A stretch of 9,765 nt of DNA from SHLQ01 sp964517125 (GCA_964517125.1 CAZFBD010000111.1:1-9765), one strand, 5' to 3'. Positions 1 through 7,108 are shown, counted from the stretch's first letter. Numbers and translations: made by a program. Notes: generated from the letters alone by a model not told the origin.

Positions 1-166
1 CCGGCATTTCGCGGGGGTCGGCGAGGGGTGCATGCGACCCCGGGCCATAGGGGTTCGCGGAAACGCCCTGGTTCTCGGTGCCGCCCTTCACTTTGTCGAG
101 CATTTCCTTCGCTCGGTCAGCGAGGCCATCGACACTGTCGTGGTCATTCGGCGGGGTATCGGTCAT
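1..166 (-). CDS. Start of an unrecognised small hydrophilic protein (cut by window edge)
   Basis: Fifty-five codons are open from an ATG at 166 down to the left edge, so only the N-terminus is visible. The start is supported by a GAGGG ribosome binding site about 9 nt upstream (minus strand). The peptide begins MTDTPPNDHD, then has a short charged, probably helical stretch (roughly residues 13-27, GLADRAKEMLDKVKG), then a Gly/Pro/Asn-rich segment. There is no signal peptide or membrane segment. It follows pgm on the same strand after a 162-nt gap that contains possible terminators, so it probably has its own promoter. I do not recognise the family. The charged helix recalls small actinobacterial stress or CsbD-like proteins, but the match is too weak to name. 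Confidence 0.6.
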   Translation of the reverse strand, partial: MTDTPPNDHDSVDGLADRAKEMLDKVKGGTENQGVSANPYGPGSHAPLADPREMP

Positions 167-217
167 GGAATTCAGCCCTCTTCTACATCTATCCGTCCGA
201 CGGAGGACGCTAGCCGC

Positions 218-223
218 AACATA
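218..223 (-). promoter_or_regulatory. Possible -10 box for the gene starting at 166
   Basis: The minus strand reads TATGTT here, fitting TANNNT, and would give a leader of about 45 nt before the ATG at 166. I find no convincing -35 hexamer 16-18 nt upstream, so this is only a candidate. Confidence 0.22.
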
Positions 224-250
224 GAAGTCGCGCTAAAGCACGAGCTCTTT

Positions 251-293
251 CCAAAAAGTCCTGTCCGCATTCGCGCGGTGACCCCAAAAAGTC
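251..293. repeat. Two direct copies of CCAAAAAGTC, 33 bp apart
   Basis: The 10-mer CCAAAAAGTC occurs at 251-260 and again at 284-293 (GACTTTTTGG on the minus strand). The 33-bp spacing is close to three helical turns. Both lie in the gap between pgm and the partial gene at the left edge. They could be tandem terminator tails for pgm or a paired protein-binding site upstream of the left-edge gene. Confidence 0.55.
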
Positions 294-308
294 GCCGATT
301 TGAGCCGG
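253..308 (-). terminator. Possible weak tandem intrinsic terminators after pgm
   Basis: Downstream of the pgm stop, read on the minus strand, a short inverted repeat (CCG/CGG, plus positions 295-297 and 306-308, 8-nt loop) is followed 4 nt later by TTTTT (286-290). A second one (CCGC/GCGG, 265-268 and 275-278, 6-nt loop) is followed 7 nt later by another TTTTT (253-257). Each stem is only 3-4 bp without mismatches, so these are weak. The duplicated layout is the main support. Confidence 0.3.
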
Positions 309-328
309 TTGCGTGACCTTGCCCGATT

Positions 329-1972
329 TCAGCCCAGAACGGCGTCGACCAGCCGTTTCGCTTCGGACTGCACCTGGACGAGGTGGTCCTCGCCAAGGAA
401 GCTCTCGGCATAGATCTTGTAGACGTCTTCGGTGCCCGACGGCCGGGCCGCGAACCAGGCGTTTTCGGTCTGTACCTTCAGCCCGCCGATGGCTGCACCA
501 TTTCCCGGCGCTTGGGTGAGGATCGCCGAAATGGCCTCGCCACCGACCTCGGCCGCCGATACCTGGTCTGGGGTCAGCGCCTTCAGCCGGGCCTTCTGGT
601 CGCGGCTGGCCGGAGCGTCGATCCGCTGATACGCAGGCTCGCCATGTGTTGCAGTGAGCCGGGCGTAGTGCTCACTCGGGCTCTTCCCAGTGGTGGCCTG
701 GATCTCTGACGCGAGCAAACACAGAATGAGCCCGTCCTTGTCCGTGCTCCACACGGTTCCATCGTGGCGAAGGAACGACGCGCCCGCCGACTCCTCGCCG
801 CCGAAGCCGACCGAACCGTCGATCAATCCGGGGACGAACCACTTGAAGCCGACCGGCACCTCGATCAGGGTGCGGCCCAGACCAGCGGCCACACGATCGA
901 TCATCGAGGAGGACACCAGCGTCTTGCCAATGGCGGTGCCGGCGTCCCAACCCGGCCGGTTGGCGAACAGGTAGTCGATGGCGACAGCGAGAAAGTGGTT
1001 CGGGTTCATCAGCCCGTGGTCAGGGGTCACGATGCCATGACGGTCGGCGTCGGCATCGTTACCGGTGGCGATGTCGTAGTCGGCTCGGGCCGCAACGAGC
1101 GATGCCATGGCGTTCGGCGACGAGCAGTCCATCCGAATCTTGCCGTCCCAGTCCAACGTCATGAACCGCCAGGTCGGGTCGACCTCGGGATTCACCACGG
1201 TCAGGTTCAGGTTGTGGTGCTCGCCAATGGCACCCCAGTAGTCGACGGCTGCGCCACCCATGGGATCGGCGCCGATACGCACGTCAGCCGAGCGGATCGC
1301 ATCGAGGTCCACGATGTTTGGAAGGTCCCGAACATAGGCACCCATGTAGTCGTGCGCGTGGGTGGTGTCCGCGGCCCGTGCGGCGGCGATGGTTGTTCGC
1401 TTCACTCCGGCGTTCGCTTCTCGGAGCAGTGCGTTGGCACGGTCGGCGATCCAGCTGGTGGCATCGGTGTCTGCGGGTCCGCCGTGCGGTGGGTTGTACT
1501 TGAAGCCGCCATCGCGTGGTGGGTTGTGCGACGGCGTGATCACCACACCATCGGCGCGGCTCGTGGCGGTGGATGGCAGGGAGGCGTTGTGTACGAGGAT
1601 CGAATGGCTGATGGCAGGGGTGGGGGTGAATCGGCCAGCGGCATCGACCATGGTGGTCACGCCATTTGCTGCCAGCACTTCAAGCGCGGTGACCCAGGCA
1701 GGCTCCGACAGGCCGTGGGTGTCCTTGCCGAGGAAGAGCGGCCCGGAGATTCCCTGCCCGGCCCGGTAGTCCACGATCGCCTGCGTGGTGGCGGCGATGT
1801 GTGCGTCGTTGAAGGCACCATCGAACGCGGAACCGCGATGCCCCGACGTTCCGAACGCGACCTGCTGGTCGATGTTGTCGGGGTCGGGGGTGATGTCGTG
1901 GTAGGCGGCGAGGAGCTGGTCGATGTCGATCAGGTCTTCGGGCAGCGCAATCTGGCCGGCTCGCTCGTGCAT
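329..1972 (-). CDS. pgm: Phosphoglucomutase (alpha-D-glucose 1-phosphate / 6-phosphate)
   Basis: This cytosolic enzyme interconverts glucose 1-phosphate and glucose 6-phosphate, linking glycolysis to glycogen, trehalose and nucleotide-sugar synthesis. From the ATG at 1972 it is 547 aa, almost exactly the length of E. coli Pgm (546 aa). All active-site loops are visible: TPSHNPP with the phosphorylated serine at Ser148, the magnesium loop DADADR at 306-311, the sugar-binding GGEES at 391-395 and the phosphate-binding RPSGTE at 510-515. The reading frame stays open 19 codons further up (to 2029), but those residues are not conserved in character, and a GAGGA ribosome binding site lies 5 nt before the ATG at 1972. 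It follows the lipoprotein hydrolase gene after 95 nt, so it may be partly co-transcribed. It is most likely a housekeeping gene. Confidence 0.97.
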   Translation of the reverse strand: MHERAGQIALPEDLIDIDQLLAAYHDITPDPDNIDQQVAFGTSGHRGSAFDGAFNDAHIAATTQAIVDYRAGQGISGPLFLGKDTHGLSEPAWVTALEVLAANGVTTMVDAAGRFTPTPAISHSILVHNASLPSTATSRADGVVITPSHNPPRDGGFKYNPPHGGPADTDATSWIADRANALLREANAGVKRTTIAAARAADTTHAHDYMGAYVRDLPNIVDLDAIRSADVRIGADPMGGAAVDYWGAIGEHHNLNLTVVNPEVDPTWRFMTLDWDGKIRMDCSSPNAMASLVAARADYDIATGNDADADRHGIVTPDHGLMNPNHFLAVAIDYLFANRPGWDAGTAIGKTLVSSSMIDRVAAGLGRTLIEVPVGFKWFVPGLIDGSVGFGGEESAGASFLRHDGTVWSTDKDGLILCLLASEIQATTGKSPSEHYARLTATHGEPAYQRIDAPASRDQKARLKALTPDQVSAAEVGGEAISAILTQAPGNGAAIGGLKVQTENAWFAARPSGTEDVYKIYAESFLGEDHLVQVQSEAKRLVDAVLG

Positions 1973-1977
1973 GGTGG

Positions 1978-1982
1978 TCCTC
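1978..1982 (-). promoter_or_regulatory. Ribosome binding site that fixes the pgm start
   Basis: The minus strand reads GAGGA, 5 nt before the ATG at 1972. It supports the 547-aa form of Pgm over the longer open frame beginning at 2029. Confidence 0.6.
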
Positions 1983-2028
1983 GCTTGGCTGGGAACGGTC
2001 ACTCCTTGGGTCGGAGCGCCCGGCAACA

Positions 2029-2034
2029 ACGTTA
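2029..2034 (-). promoter_or_regulatory. Possible -10 box for pgm
   Basis: The minus strand reads TAACGT (TANNNT) in the 95-nt gap upstream of pgm, giving a leader of about 50 nt. There is no recognisable -35 box at the right distance, so this is weak. Confidence 0.22.
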
Positions 2035-2056
2035 GGCATCGACCGCCGGCCCATCA

Positions 2057-2078
2057 GGGGATCCGGGTCAGATTCCCC
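2057..2078 (-). terminator. Inverted repeat at the 3' end of the lipoprotein hydrolase gene
   Basis: GGGGATC (2057-2063) pairs with GATTCCCC (2071-2078) with one bulged T, around a 7-nt loop. The stem spans the stop codon of the lipoprotein gene. No U-tract follows on the minus strand, so it is more likely an RNA-stabilising or weak processing hairpin than a classic intrinsic terminator. Confidence 0.3.
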
Positions 2079-3309
2079 GTGTCTCAACCACCACGTCGTC
2101 AGGAACCGTCACTGCTGCTGGGTCGATTGCGTCGCCGCCCTTCAACATGGTGTCGAAGAAGTTCACGGCGAAGGTTTGTGTGAGCGTCTCGGCCCGATCG
2201 ATGGGCATGTCTTCGGGGTCGCAGCCGGCCTCGGTTCGAGCAGACAGCGCGTCGACCACGAACGCCGCGACGGTCTCGACCTGCGGCAGGAAGTCGAGCA
2301 TGTTGCACACGTCGGTGAAGGTCTCGTGTTCCGCGTCGAGGAGCTCGACCCGAACCGCCTGCTCGCTGACGATGAGTTCCCACGGGTCGTCCACGTTGGG
2401 GTCGGTCGGCGTGGTCACGTCGTTGGTTCCCGCGATCATCATCGACGGGATCGAGATGCTGGACAGCTGCTCGTCGGTGAGGATCGGTCGAGTGAACGGC
2501 GCCAGCGACACGATGGCGTCCACCCGTGGATCGGCGTCGAGGCTGCCGAACTCGGTGGTGAATCCTGATGCGAGCGCGTGGGCGGTGAAGCCACCGAACG
2601 AATGCCCGGTCACGCCCACCTGCTCGGCGTCGATGGCCGAGCTGAAGGGAGCCGTCACCGTGTTCGCCGGATCGAGCATTGCATCGAGCACTGCGGTCAC
2701 GTCGTTGACCCGGTTCCACGCGGTGACCTCGGGTTCGGTCGCAGATCCGAGCAGCGCATCGGTGGCCGTGTTCCCGGTGTGGTCGGGGGCAACGACGACG
2801 TAGCCATGGCTGGCCAGTGCCTCGGTGTAGCTGGCATGGATGTACCGGATGCCGCCGCTGCCATGTGAGTAGACCACGAGCGGGAAGGGGCCATCAGCAG
2901 CCAACGTCGATGGGTCGGCGGTGATTGCGTCGGGCGACTCGTAGTAGCTGCCGGGCAACAGGGTGTACTGGTGCGGTTCTCCAGTGGTGCCGTCGGCCAG
3001 CGGCATCCAGACGTCCACGGTCAATGGGCGCTCATTGGCCGCATTCGCAATCTCGATCGTGGCCACCCCAACCTCGTAGGGCCCGGGTCCGATCAGTTCC
3101 AGCTCAGGTGGGGGAGCCGGGGTCGTGGTTGTCGCCACGGTTGTGGTCGTCGTGGGAGCTTCGGTGGTCTCGGTTGCTGCTGCGGTCGTTTCCGGAGCGG
3201 CCGTCGTTGTGGCGGCCTCGGCATCGGACGCGGTGTCCGAGCCGCTCGAACAGGCCGCAGCGATGAGTGAGGCAACGACGATGCAGGCGATTCGGGAGCG
3301 CAGGTTCAT
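2068..3309 (-). CDS. Secreted lipoprotein alpha/beta-hydrolase (dienelactone hydrolase / PAF-acetylhydrolase-like)
   Basis: This 413-aa protein is probably an ester hydrolase anchored on the outside of the membrane. Residues 1-19 form a signal peptide (MNLRSR, then a hydrophobic core) ending in AAAC with the lipidation cysteine at Cys20. A Thr/Ala/Pro-rich linker follows at about 33-68. The catalytic domain (about 78-400) carries the oxyanion-region SHGSGG at 148-153, the nucleophile elbow GHSFGG with Ser237, the likely acid Asp297 in GTND and the likely base His328 in AEHET. This resembles COG4188-type predicted dienelactone hydrolases and bacterial PAF-acetylhydrolase-like lipases; the substrate cannot be read from the sequence. 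The frame is open up to 3501, but only the ATG at 3309 places the signal peptide at the N-terminus. A GGAG sits very close to that ATG. It lies 73 nt after the secreted glycosidase gene. Confidence 0.88.
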   Translation of the reverse strand: MNLRSRIACIVVASLIAAACSSGSDTASDAEAATTTAAPETTAAATETTEAPTTTTTVATTTTPAPPPELELIGPGPYEVGVATIEIANAANERPLTVDVWMPLADGTTGEPHQYTLLPGSYYESPDAITADPSTLAADGPFPLVVYSHGSGGIRYIHASYTEALASHGYVVVAPDHTGNTATDALLGSATEPEVTAWNRVNDVTAVLDAMLDPANTVTAPFSSAIDAEQVGVTGHSFGGFTAHALASGFTTEFGSLDADPRVDAIVSLAPFTRPILTDEQLSSISIPSMMIAGTNDVTTPTDPNVDDPWELIVSEQAVRVELLDAEHETFTDVCNMLDFLPQVETVAAFVVDALSARTEAGCDPEDMPIDRAETLTQTFAVNFFDTMLKGGDAIDPAAVTVPDDVVVETRGI

Positions 3310-3357
3310 GGCTCCAGTGTTGCCTGAAGTTGTGCGCTCCAGGGGGTCGGAGCCGAT

Positions 3358-3386
3358 CGCCATTGGCGCCTGAGCCCTCGGCTCAG
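3358..3386 (-). terminator. Two adjacent hairpins after the glycosidase gene
   Basis: CTGAGCC (3370-3376) and GGCTCAG (3380-3386) form a perfect 7-bp stem with a 3-nt loop that includes the glycosidase stop codon (3383-3385). CGCC/GGCG (3358-3361 and 3365-3368, loop ATT) lies just beyond it. No U-tract follows, so termination would be inefficient. It may instead protect or separate the upstream part of a longer transcript. Confidence 0.35.
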
Positions 3387-5038
3387 TCCAGAATGCGTTC
3401 GCAACCGTTGCGGGTCTCCACCGAAACGCAGCGATCATCGCCGAGACCACCTTGTGCAGTGTCGGTTCCGAGGCCTCCGGAAAGACGGTCGTTTCCACCA
3501 CCGCCGATCAGGACGTCGGCTCCAGCGGATCCGTTGATCCGGTCGCGGCCGCTGTCGCCGCTCAGCTGGTCGGCACCCTTGTTTCCGTGCAACACATCGC
3601 GGGCCTGTCCGCCATGGAGTTCATCGTTTCCGGTGCCTCCGGCGAGGCGGTCGCGGCCGTCGTCGCCATGGAGAACGTCGTGTCCGTCCTCGCCGTTGAT
3701 GCGGTCCATGCCATCGCCCCCTCGAACGATGTCGTCTCCGCCACCGGCACACACGACATCGTCGCCAGCGCCGGCAGAGATGAAGTCGTTGCCGGGTGTT
3801 CCAAGGATGACGTCGTCGCCGCTGGTGGGGCGTTGGCCCTTGTTGAAGTCCACGGTCACGACGCGGGATCCGCAGAACTCCACGTCGACCTGAAGGATCG
3901 TGGTTGTGGTTGTGGTTGTGGTTGTGGTGACCGGAGGTTGCCCGGCCTCGAACACGGCAAGCGCCGCGGCTTCGCCGGGGCCGAATGAATCTGCGATGTT
4001 CGTCTGATCGCAGGGTGTGGAATCGCCGTAGCCGGCGCACCAGTTCCAGCGTCCGCTGTCTCCATAGAGGTAGCCGCTGACACCTGCGTCCTTCGATGCT
4101 TGTGCATCGGCCGCCATCTCGGCGGCGCCGGGGTTGCGCCACACCTCGGGCAGCCACAGAAAGTCGTTGTTGAAATAGCGGGCTTCGCCCATCCAGACCG
4201 GAATGTCGTAGGCGGCCACCGCCTGCTCCATCTCCCACTGACCCCGGCTGGGTGTCTTGTTGTGTCCGATCTCGGGTGCGGCGAAGTCCAGGAAGTCGAC
4301 GTCGGCGTAGAGCAGCGAGTCGAACTCGTAGGGAGGAAGGTGGATGCCCTTGTCCAGCGTGGAACCCTTGTCATCGATGGCGTCGGCCATGATCTCCCAC
4401 ACGGTGATGTTCGCAGCGGTGTTGTTCGTGCCGCTGTCGCCACCGAAGATCCAGGCGTTGACCGCAGGGTGGGAGCCGAATGCGTCGACCATCTGCTCGC
4501 CGTATGCGTAGGCGTTGGCCGTGGTGAGTGTTCCGCGAACCAGGTCGCTGGCGGGTACGTGTTCGTCGCTCAGCCCACCGGGCAGGTACAGGTTCTGCCA
4601 GGCAACGACGAGCCCGACCTTCATGCCGTGGTCGTCGGCCTTGTCGAGAATTGCGTTCACATGGGCGATGTATCCCGGTGACAGGACGATCTCGCCATTC
4701 GTGTAGGCGCCCACGTTTCCGCCGCCCGGGTACGTGTGGTTGTAGGTGCTGGGAGCATGGCTGATCACGGCCGCCCAGGCGCCGCTGAAGCCCTGGTCCT
4801 TGAGCTCTTCGAAGTACTCGTCAGCCTCGGAGACCGTGGCTCGGGCGAACATCTGCCACGCCGTGTCGTACACGGGAATGGACGTGTTTGCCGTGGGTGC
4901 GATGTACGCCGAGGAGGACTGTTGTGCGGTGGCAGCCGAGCTGAAGACAACGAAGCTCACCAGCAGAGCAATTGCCCCAAGGAGGAGGGTTCCGGTCCGG
5001 CGCAGGTGAGTCACTCCACCCAAGATATCAACGCACAT
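3383..5038 (-). CDS. Secreted DUF4038/GH140-like (apiosidase-like) glycoside hydrolase with RTX calcium-binding tail
   Basis: The protein is 551 aa from the ATG at 5038. A signal peptide covers about residues 11-38 (HLRRTG, a long hydrophobic core, cleavage near ATA-QQ). The catalytic domain (about 52-365) matches the DUF4038/GH140 apiosidase-like pattern: DTAWQMF at 58-64, VGLVVAWQ at 141-148, IFGGD with likely catalytic Asp201, LDFAAPEIGH at 250-259, and VWMGEARY with likely catalytic Glu285. GH140 enzymes cleave apiose-containing plant pectin side chains, but the exact substrate here is unknown. Ten threonines (371-380) link it to a short beta-rich segment and then 14 RTX nonapeptides (412-537, pattern GGxGxDxhx) that should fold on binding calcium. 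A GTG at 5014 would give a neater signal peptide (543 aa); I chose the ATG because it lies 25 nt after the tesB stop, consistent with coupling. No type I secretion genes are visible. Confidence 0.8.
   Translation of the reverse strand: MCVDILGGVTHLRRTGTLLLGAIALLVSFVVFSSAATAQQSSSAYIAPTANTSIPVYDTAWQMFARATVSEADEYFEELKDQGFSGAWAAVISHAPSTYNHTYPGGGNVGAYTNGEIVLSPGYIAHVNAILDKADDHGMKVGLVVAWQNLYLPGGLSDEHVPASDLVRGTLTTANAYAYGEQMVDAFGSHPAVNAWIFGGDSGTNNTAANITVWEIMADAIDDKGSTLDKGIHLPPYEFDSLLYADVDFLDFAAPEIGHNKTPSRGQWEMEQAVAAYDIPVWMGEARYFNNDFLWLPEVWRNPGAAEMAADAQASKDAGVSGYLYGDSGRWNWCAGYGDSTPCDQTNIADSFGPGEAAALAVFEAGQPPVTTTTTTTTTTILQVDVEFCGSRVVTVDFNKGQRPTSGDDVILGTPGNDFISAGAGDDVVCAGGGDDIVRGGDGMDRINGEDGHDVLHGDDGRDRLAGGTGNDELHGGQARDVLHGNKGADQLSGDSGRDRINGSAGADVLIGGGGNDRLSGGLGTDTAQGGLGDDRCVSVETRNGCERILD
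3428..3805 (-). repeat. Coding tandem repeats: 14 RTX nonapeptides (27-nt units)
   Basis: This segment encodes 14 consecutive nine-residue units such as GGTGNDEL and GGGGNDRL, residues 412-537 of the glycosidase. The DNA units have diverged considerably, so this is an old protein repeat rather than a recent DNA expansion. Units 7-8 (GGQARDVLH, GNKGADQL) are the least canonical for calcium binding. Confidence 0.9.
3899..3928 (-). repeat. Hexanucleotide microsatellite encoding ten threonines
   Basis: The minus strand is alternating ACC and ACA codons, almost five perfect copies of a 6-bp unit (TGGTTG repeated on the plus strand from 3901). It encodes the linker between the catalytic domain and the RTX region. 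Because the unit is 6 bp, slippage would change linker length by two residues without shifting the frame. Confidence 0.85.
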
Positions 5039-5063
5039 TCTGTGGTCGGAAGGGTCAACCGAC

Positions 5064-5915
5064 TCACGCGTTGCGACCATCCAGGACCCGCATGAGGCCC
5101 TCTTGCGCCGACGATGCCACGAGGGTTCCATCTGAGGCGAAGTAGTGACCCAGGTTGAACCCTCGGGCATTCGACGCCGATGGCGAATTGAGCGAATACA
5201 GCAGCCAATCGTCGGCGGTCACGTCGCGGTGGAACCAGAGGGCATGATCCAGGCTTGCCGCCATGAGGTCGGTGAAGTCGGAGGCGTGGGCACGAATCGA
5301 TGTGCCAAGCAGCGACAGGTCGCTCATGTAGGTGAGAAAGATCCGATGCAGGGCCTGGTCGTTGGGAAGGGTGCCGTTGGCGCGCTGCCAGACCTCGCCG
5401 TCGGTCGTTCCTGCCTCGGGGTTGTCCTGGGGCGCCATCGTGCGGCGGACCTCGATGGGCGCGGCCATGTTGTTCCAATGTCGAGGCATGAAGTGGGCGG
5501 GGGTGACGCCGTGGTCCTCGGCTGTTGGCACCTCCTCGACCGGAGTCACTGCGGGCATGTCAACCTGATGCTCCAGCCCCGGTTCCTCACGGTGAAACGA
5601 CGTCGACAGGTTGAAAATGGCCTCGCCCCGTTGGCGGGCGACCACGCGTCGGGTGACGAAACTGCGGCCGTCGCGAATGCGGTCCACATCGAAGACCACC
5701 GGGATGGATGCATCGCCCGGCCGCAGGAAGTAACCGTGCAGCGAGTGCACGTGGATGTCCTCGACCGTGCGGTACGCGGCCGCCAACGACTGTGCCGCAA
5801 CCTGACCGCCAAACAGTCGGGAGACCTCCCACTCGGGGCTCTCCCCGCGGTAGAGGTTCAGATCGATCTCCTCCAGCTGCAGGCTGGCGACGACGGCATC
5901 AAGATCGGGTTGCAT
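5064..5915 (-). CDS. tesB: Acyl-CoA thioesterase II
   Basis: This 283-aa cytosolic enzyme hydrolyses medium- and long-chain acyl-CoA to free fatty acid and CoA. It has the double-hotdog layout of TesB (E. coli protein 286 aa): an N-terminal hotdog with RLFGGQVAAQSL at 33-44 and HSLHGYFLRPGD at 57-68, and a C-terminal hotdog with YMSDLSLLG, SLDHALWFHR and SSAQEG. The catalytic positions Asp204, Thr228 and Gln278 of the E. coli enzyme correspond to Asp199, Ser221 and Gln271, so one residue is a conservative Thr-to-Ser change. It starts only 9 nt after the stop of the acyl-CoA dehydrogenase gene and has no clear ribosome binding site, which suggests translational coupling. The pair probably manages acyl-CoA pools or incomplete beta-oxidation. 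Confidence 0.95.
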   Translation of the reverse strand: MQPDLDAVVASLQLEEIDLNLYRGESPEWEVSRLFGGQVAAQSLAAAYRTVEDIHVHSLHGYFLRPGDASIPVVFDVDRIRDGRSFVTRRVVARQRGEAIFNLSTSFHREEPGLEHQVDMPAVTPVEEVPTAEDHGVTPAHFMPRHWNNMAAPIEVRRTMAPQDNPEAGTTDGEVWQRANGTLPNDQALHRIFLTYMSDLSLLGTSIRAHASDFTDLMAASLDHALWFHRDVTADDWLLYSLNSPSASNARGFNLGHYFASDGTLVASSAQEGLMRVLDGRNA

Positions 5916-5924
5916 GGGCGAATG

Positions 5925-7070
5925 CTACGCCAGGACGTCCTTGGCGATGATCGTCTTCATGATCTCCGAGGTGCCGCCGTAGATGCGGGTGACCCGAGCG
6001 TCGGCCCACGCCCGGCTGATCGGATACTCGGTCGTGTAGCCGTAGCCGCCGAACAGCTGCAGGCAACGGTCGGTCACGCGACCCTGCAGTTCGGTACCCC
6101 AGAGCTTCGCCTGGGCTGCTTTGGCCGGCGACAAGTCACCCGTGATCAGCTCGCTGATGCATTCCTGCATGAACGGTCGGGTCACGGCAATCTCGGTGGC
6201 CACGTCGGCGAGTTCGAACTTGGTGTTCTGAAAGCTGGCCAGCGGCGAACCGAACGCGGTGCGCTCCTTCACGTAGTCGACCGTCCAGTCCAGGGCAGCC
6301 TGTGCGGCCGCCAACCCGTAGATGCCGATGGAGAGCCGCTCCTGAGCCAGGTTGAACGTGAGGTATTCGAACGCCTTGCCTTCCTCGCCGAGCATGTTTG
6401 TCGCGGGCACGCGAACGTCGCTGAAGAAGAGCTCGGCGGTGTCCTGTGAGTGCTGGCCGACCTTCTCCAGGTTCTGACCGCGCTCGAAGCCGGGCATGCC
6501 ACGCTCCAGCACGAGAAGCGACATGCCGTTGTGGCCGCCCTCGGCCTTGGTGCGACACACGGTGATGACCAGGTCGGAGTTGATGCCGTTGGTGATGAAG
6601 GTCTTGGAGCCGTTGACGACCCACTCATCTCCGTCACGAACCGCAGTGGTGGCAATGCTGGCGAGGTCGGAGCCCGTGCCCGGTTCGGTCATTGCAATCG
6701 CGGTGACGAGTTCTCCCGAGGCCACACCGGGAAGCCAGCGTTCGCGCTGTTCGTCGGTGCAGTACTCGATGAAGTACGGCGTCGTGATGTCGTTGTGCAG
6801 CGTGATGCCGAGCCCGGCACCGCCGATGCCTTGGCGGGCCAGCTCTTCACTGATGATGGCGTTGAACCGGAAGTCGCTGACACCGCCGCCGCCGTGCGCT
6901 TCGTCAACAGAGAATCCGACGAAGCCGTGCTTGCCAGCTTCGGTGAACACCTTCCGGTCCATGATCCCGTCGCGTTCCCAGTCGGCAAAGTGTGGGACGA
7001 GTTCCGCGTCAACGAACGCGGCGAAGCTCTGTCGGAACATCTCGTGGGTGTCGTCGTAGATCGTGGCCAT
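5925..7070 (-). CDS. Acyl-CoA dehydrogenase, long-chain (LCAD) type
   Basis: This 381-aa FAD enzyme oxidises acyl-CoA to trans-2-enoyl-CoA, the first step of beta-oxidation, passing electrons to an electron-transfer flavoprotein. Domains run in the usual order: helical N-domain (about 5-120), beta-domain with AMTEPGTGSDL at 126-136 and NGSKTFITNG at 153-162, and C-terminal helical domain with the ERTAFG and LQLFGGYGYT motifs. At the C-terminal site where medium- and short-chain enzymes carry the catalytic Glu (IYEGT), this protein has IYGGT (Gly365). Instead NLAQERL carries Glu244, where human LCAD has its catalytic base. The open frame extends to 7217, but the family's N-terminus and usual length fit the ATG at 7070; the ribosome binding site is weak. 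It follows the 106-aa gene by 38 nt and precedes tesB by 9 nt. Confidence 0.95.
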   Translation of the reverse strand: MATIYDDTHEMFRQSFAAFVDAELVPHFADWERDGIMDRKVFTEAGKHGFVGFSVDEAHGGGGVSDFRFNAIISEELARQGIGGAGLGITLHNDITTPYFIEYCTDEQRERWLPGVASGELVTAIAMTEPGTGSDLASIATTAVRDGDEWVVNGSKTFITNGINSDLVITVCRTKAEGGHNGMSLLVLERGMPGFERGQNLEKVGQHSQDTAELFFSDVRVPATNMLGEEGKAFEYLTFNLAQERLSIGIYGLAAAQAALDWTVDYVKERTAFGSPLASFQNTKFELADVATEIAVTRPFMQECISELITGDLSPAKAAQAKLWGTELQGRVTDRCLQLFGGYGYTTEYPISRAWADARVTRIYGGTSEIMKTIIAKDVLA

Positions 7071-7108
7071 GTTCCGACCGTAGCGCTCCGACCAACGGTC
7101 GTCCGGCT

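Noticed and set aside
764..2035. Long plus-strand open frame (423 codons) opposite pgm
   Set aside because: It lies antisense to a full-length Pgm with all active-site motifs, has a low-complexity Gly/Arg/Val-rich translation and resembles no family. Long antisense frames are expected in GC-rich genes.
2147..2803. Plus-strand open frame of 218 codons opposite the lipoprotein hydrolase
   Set aside because: It is a Ser/Thr/Ala-rich shadow of the hydrolase coding sequence without family resemblance.
3428..3805. Regularly spaced repeats considered as a CRISPR or DNA tandem array
   Set aside because: The 27-nt periodicity is explained by RTX nonapeptides in an open reading frame; the units are diverged and there are no spacers.
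5005..5020. Palindrome GAGTCACTC and flanking GGTG/CACC at the glycosidase N-terminus
   Set aside because: It falls within the coding region from the chosen start, the outer and inner arms do not share a centre, and no promoter is associated.
5040..5062. TTGACC in the tesB-glycosidase gap as a -35 box
   Set aside because: The only hexamer at the right distance (TGCGTT) matches the -10 consensus at two positions, and the 25-nt gap favours co-transcription.
5145..6449. Long plus-strand open frame (434 codons) opposite tesB and the acyl-CoA dehydrogenase
   Set aside because: It spans the complements of two well-identified genes, has no ribosome binding site or promoter of its own and has no recognisable domain.
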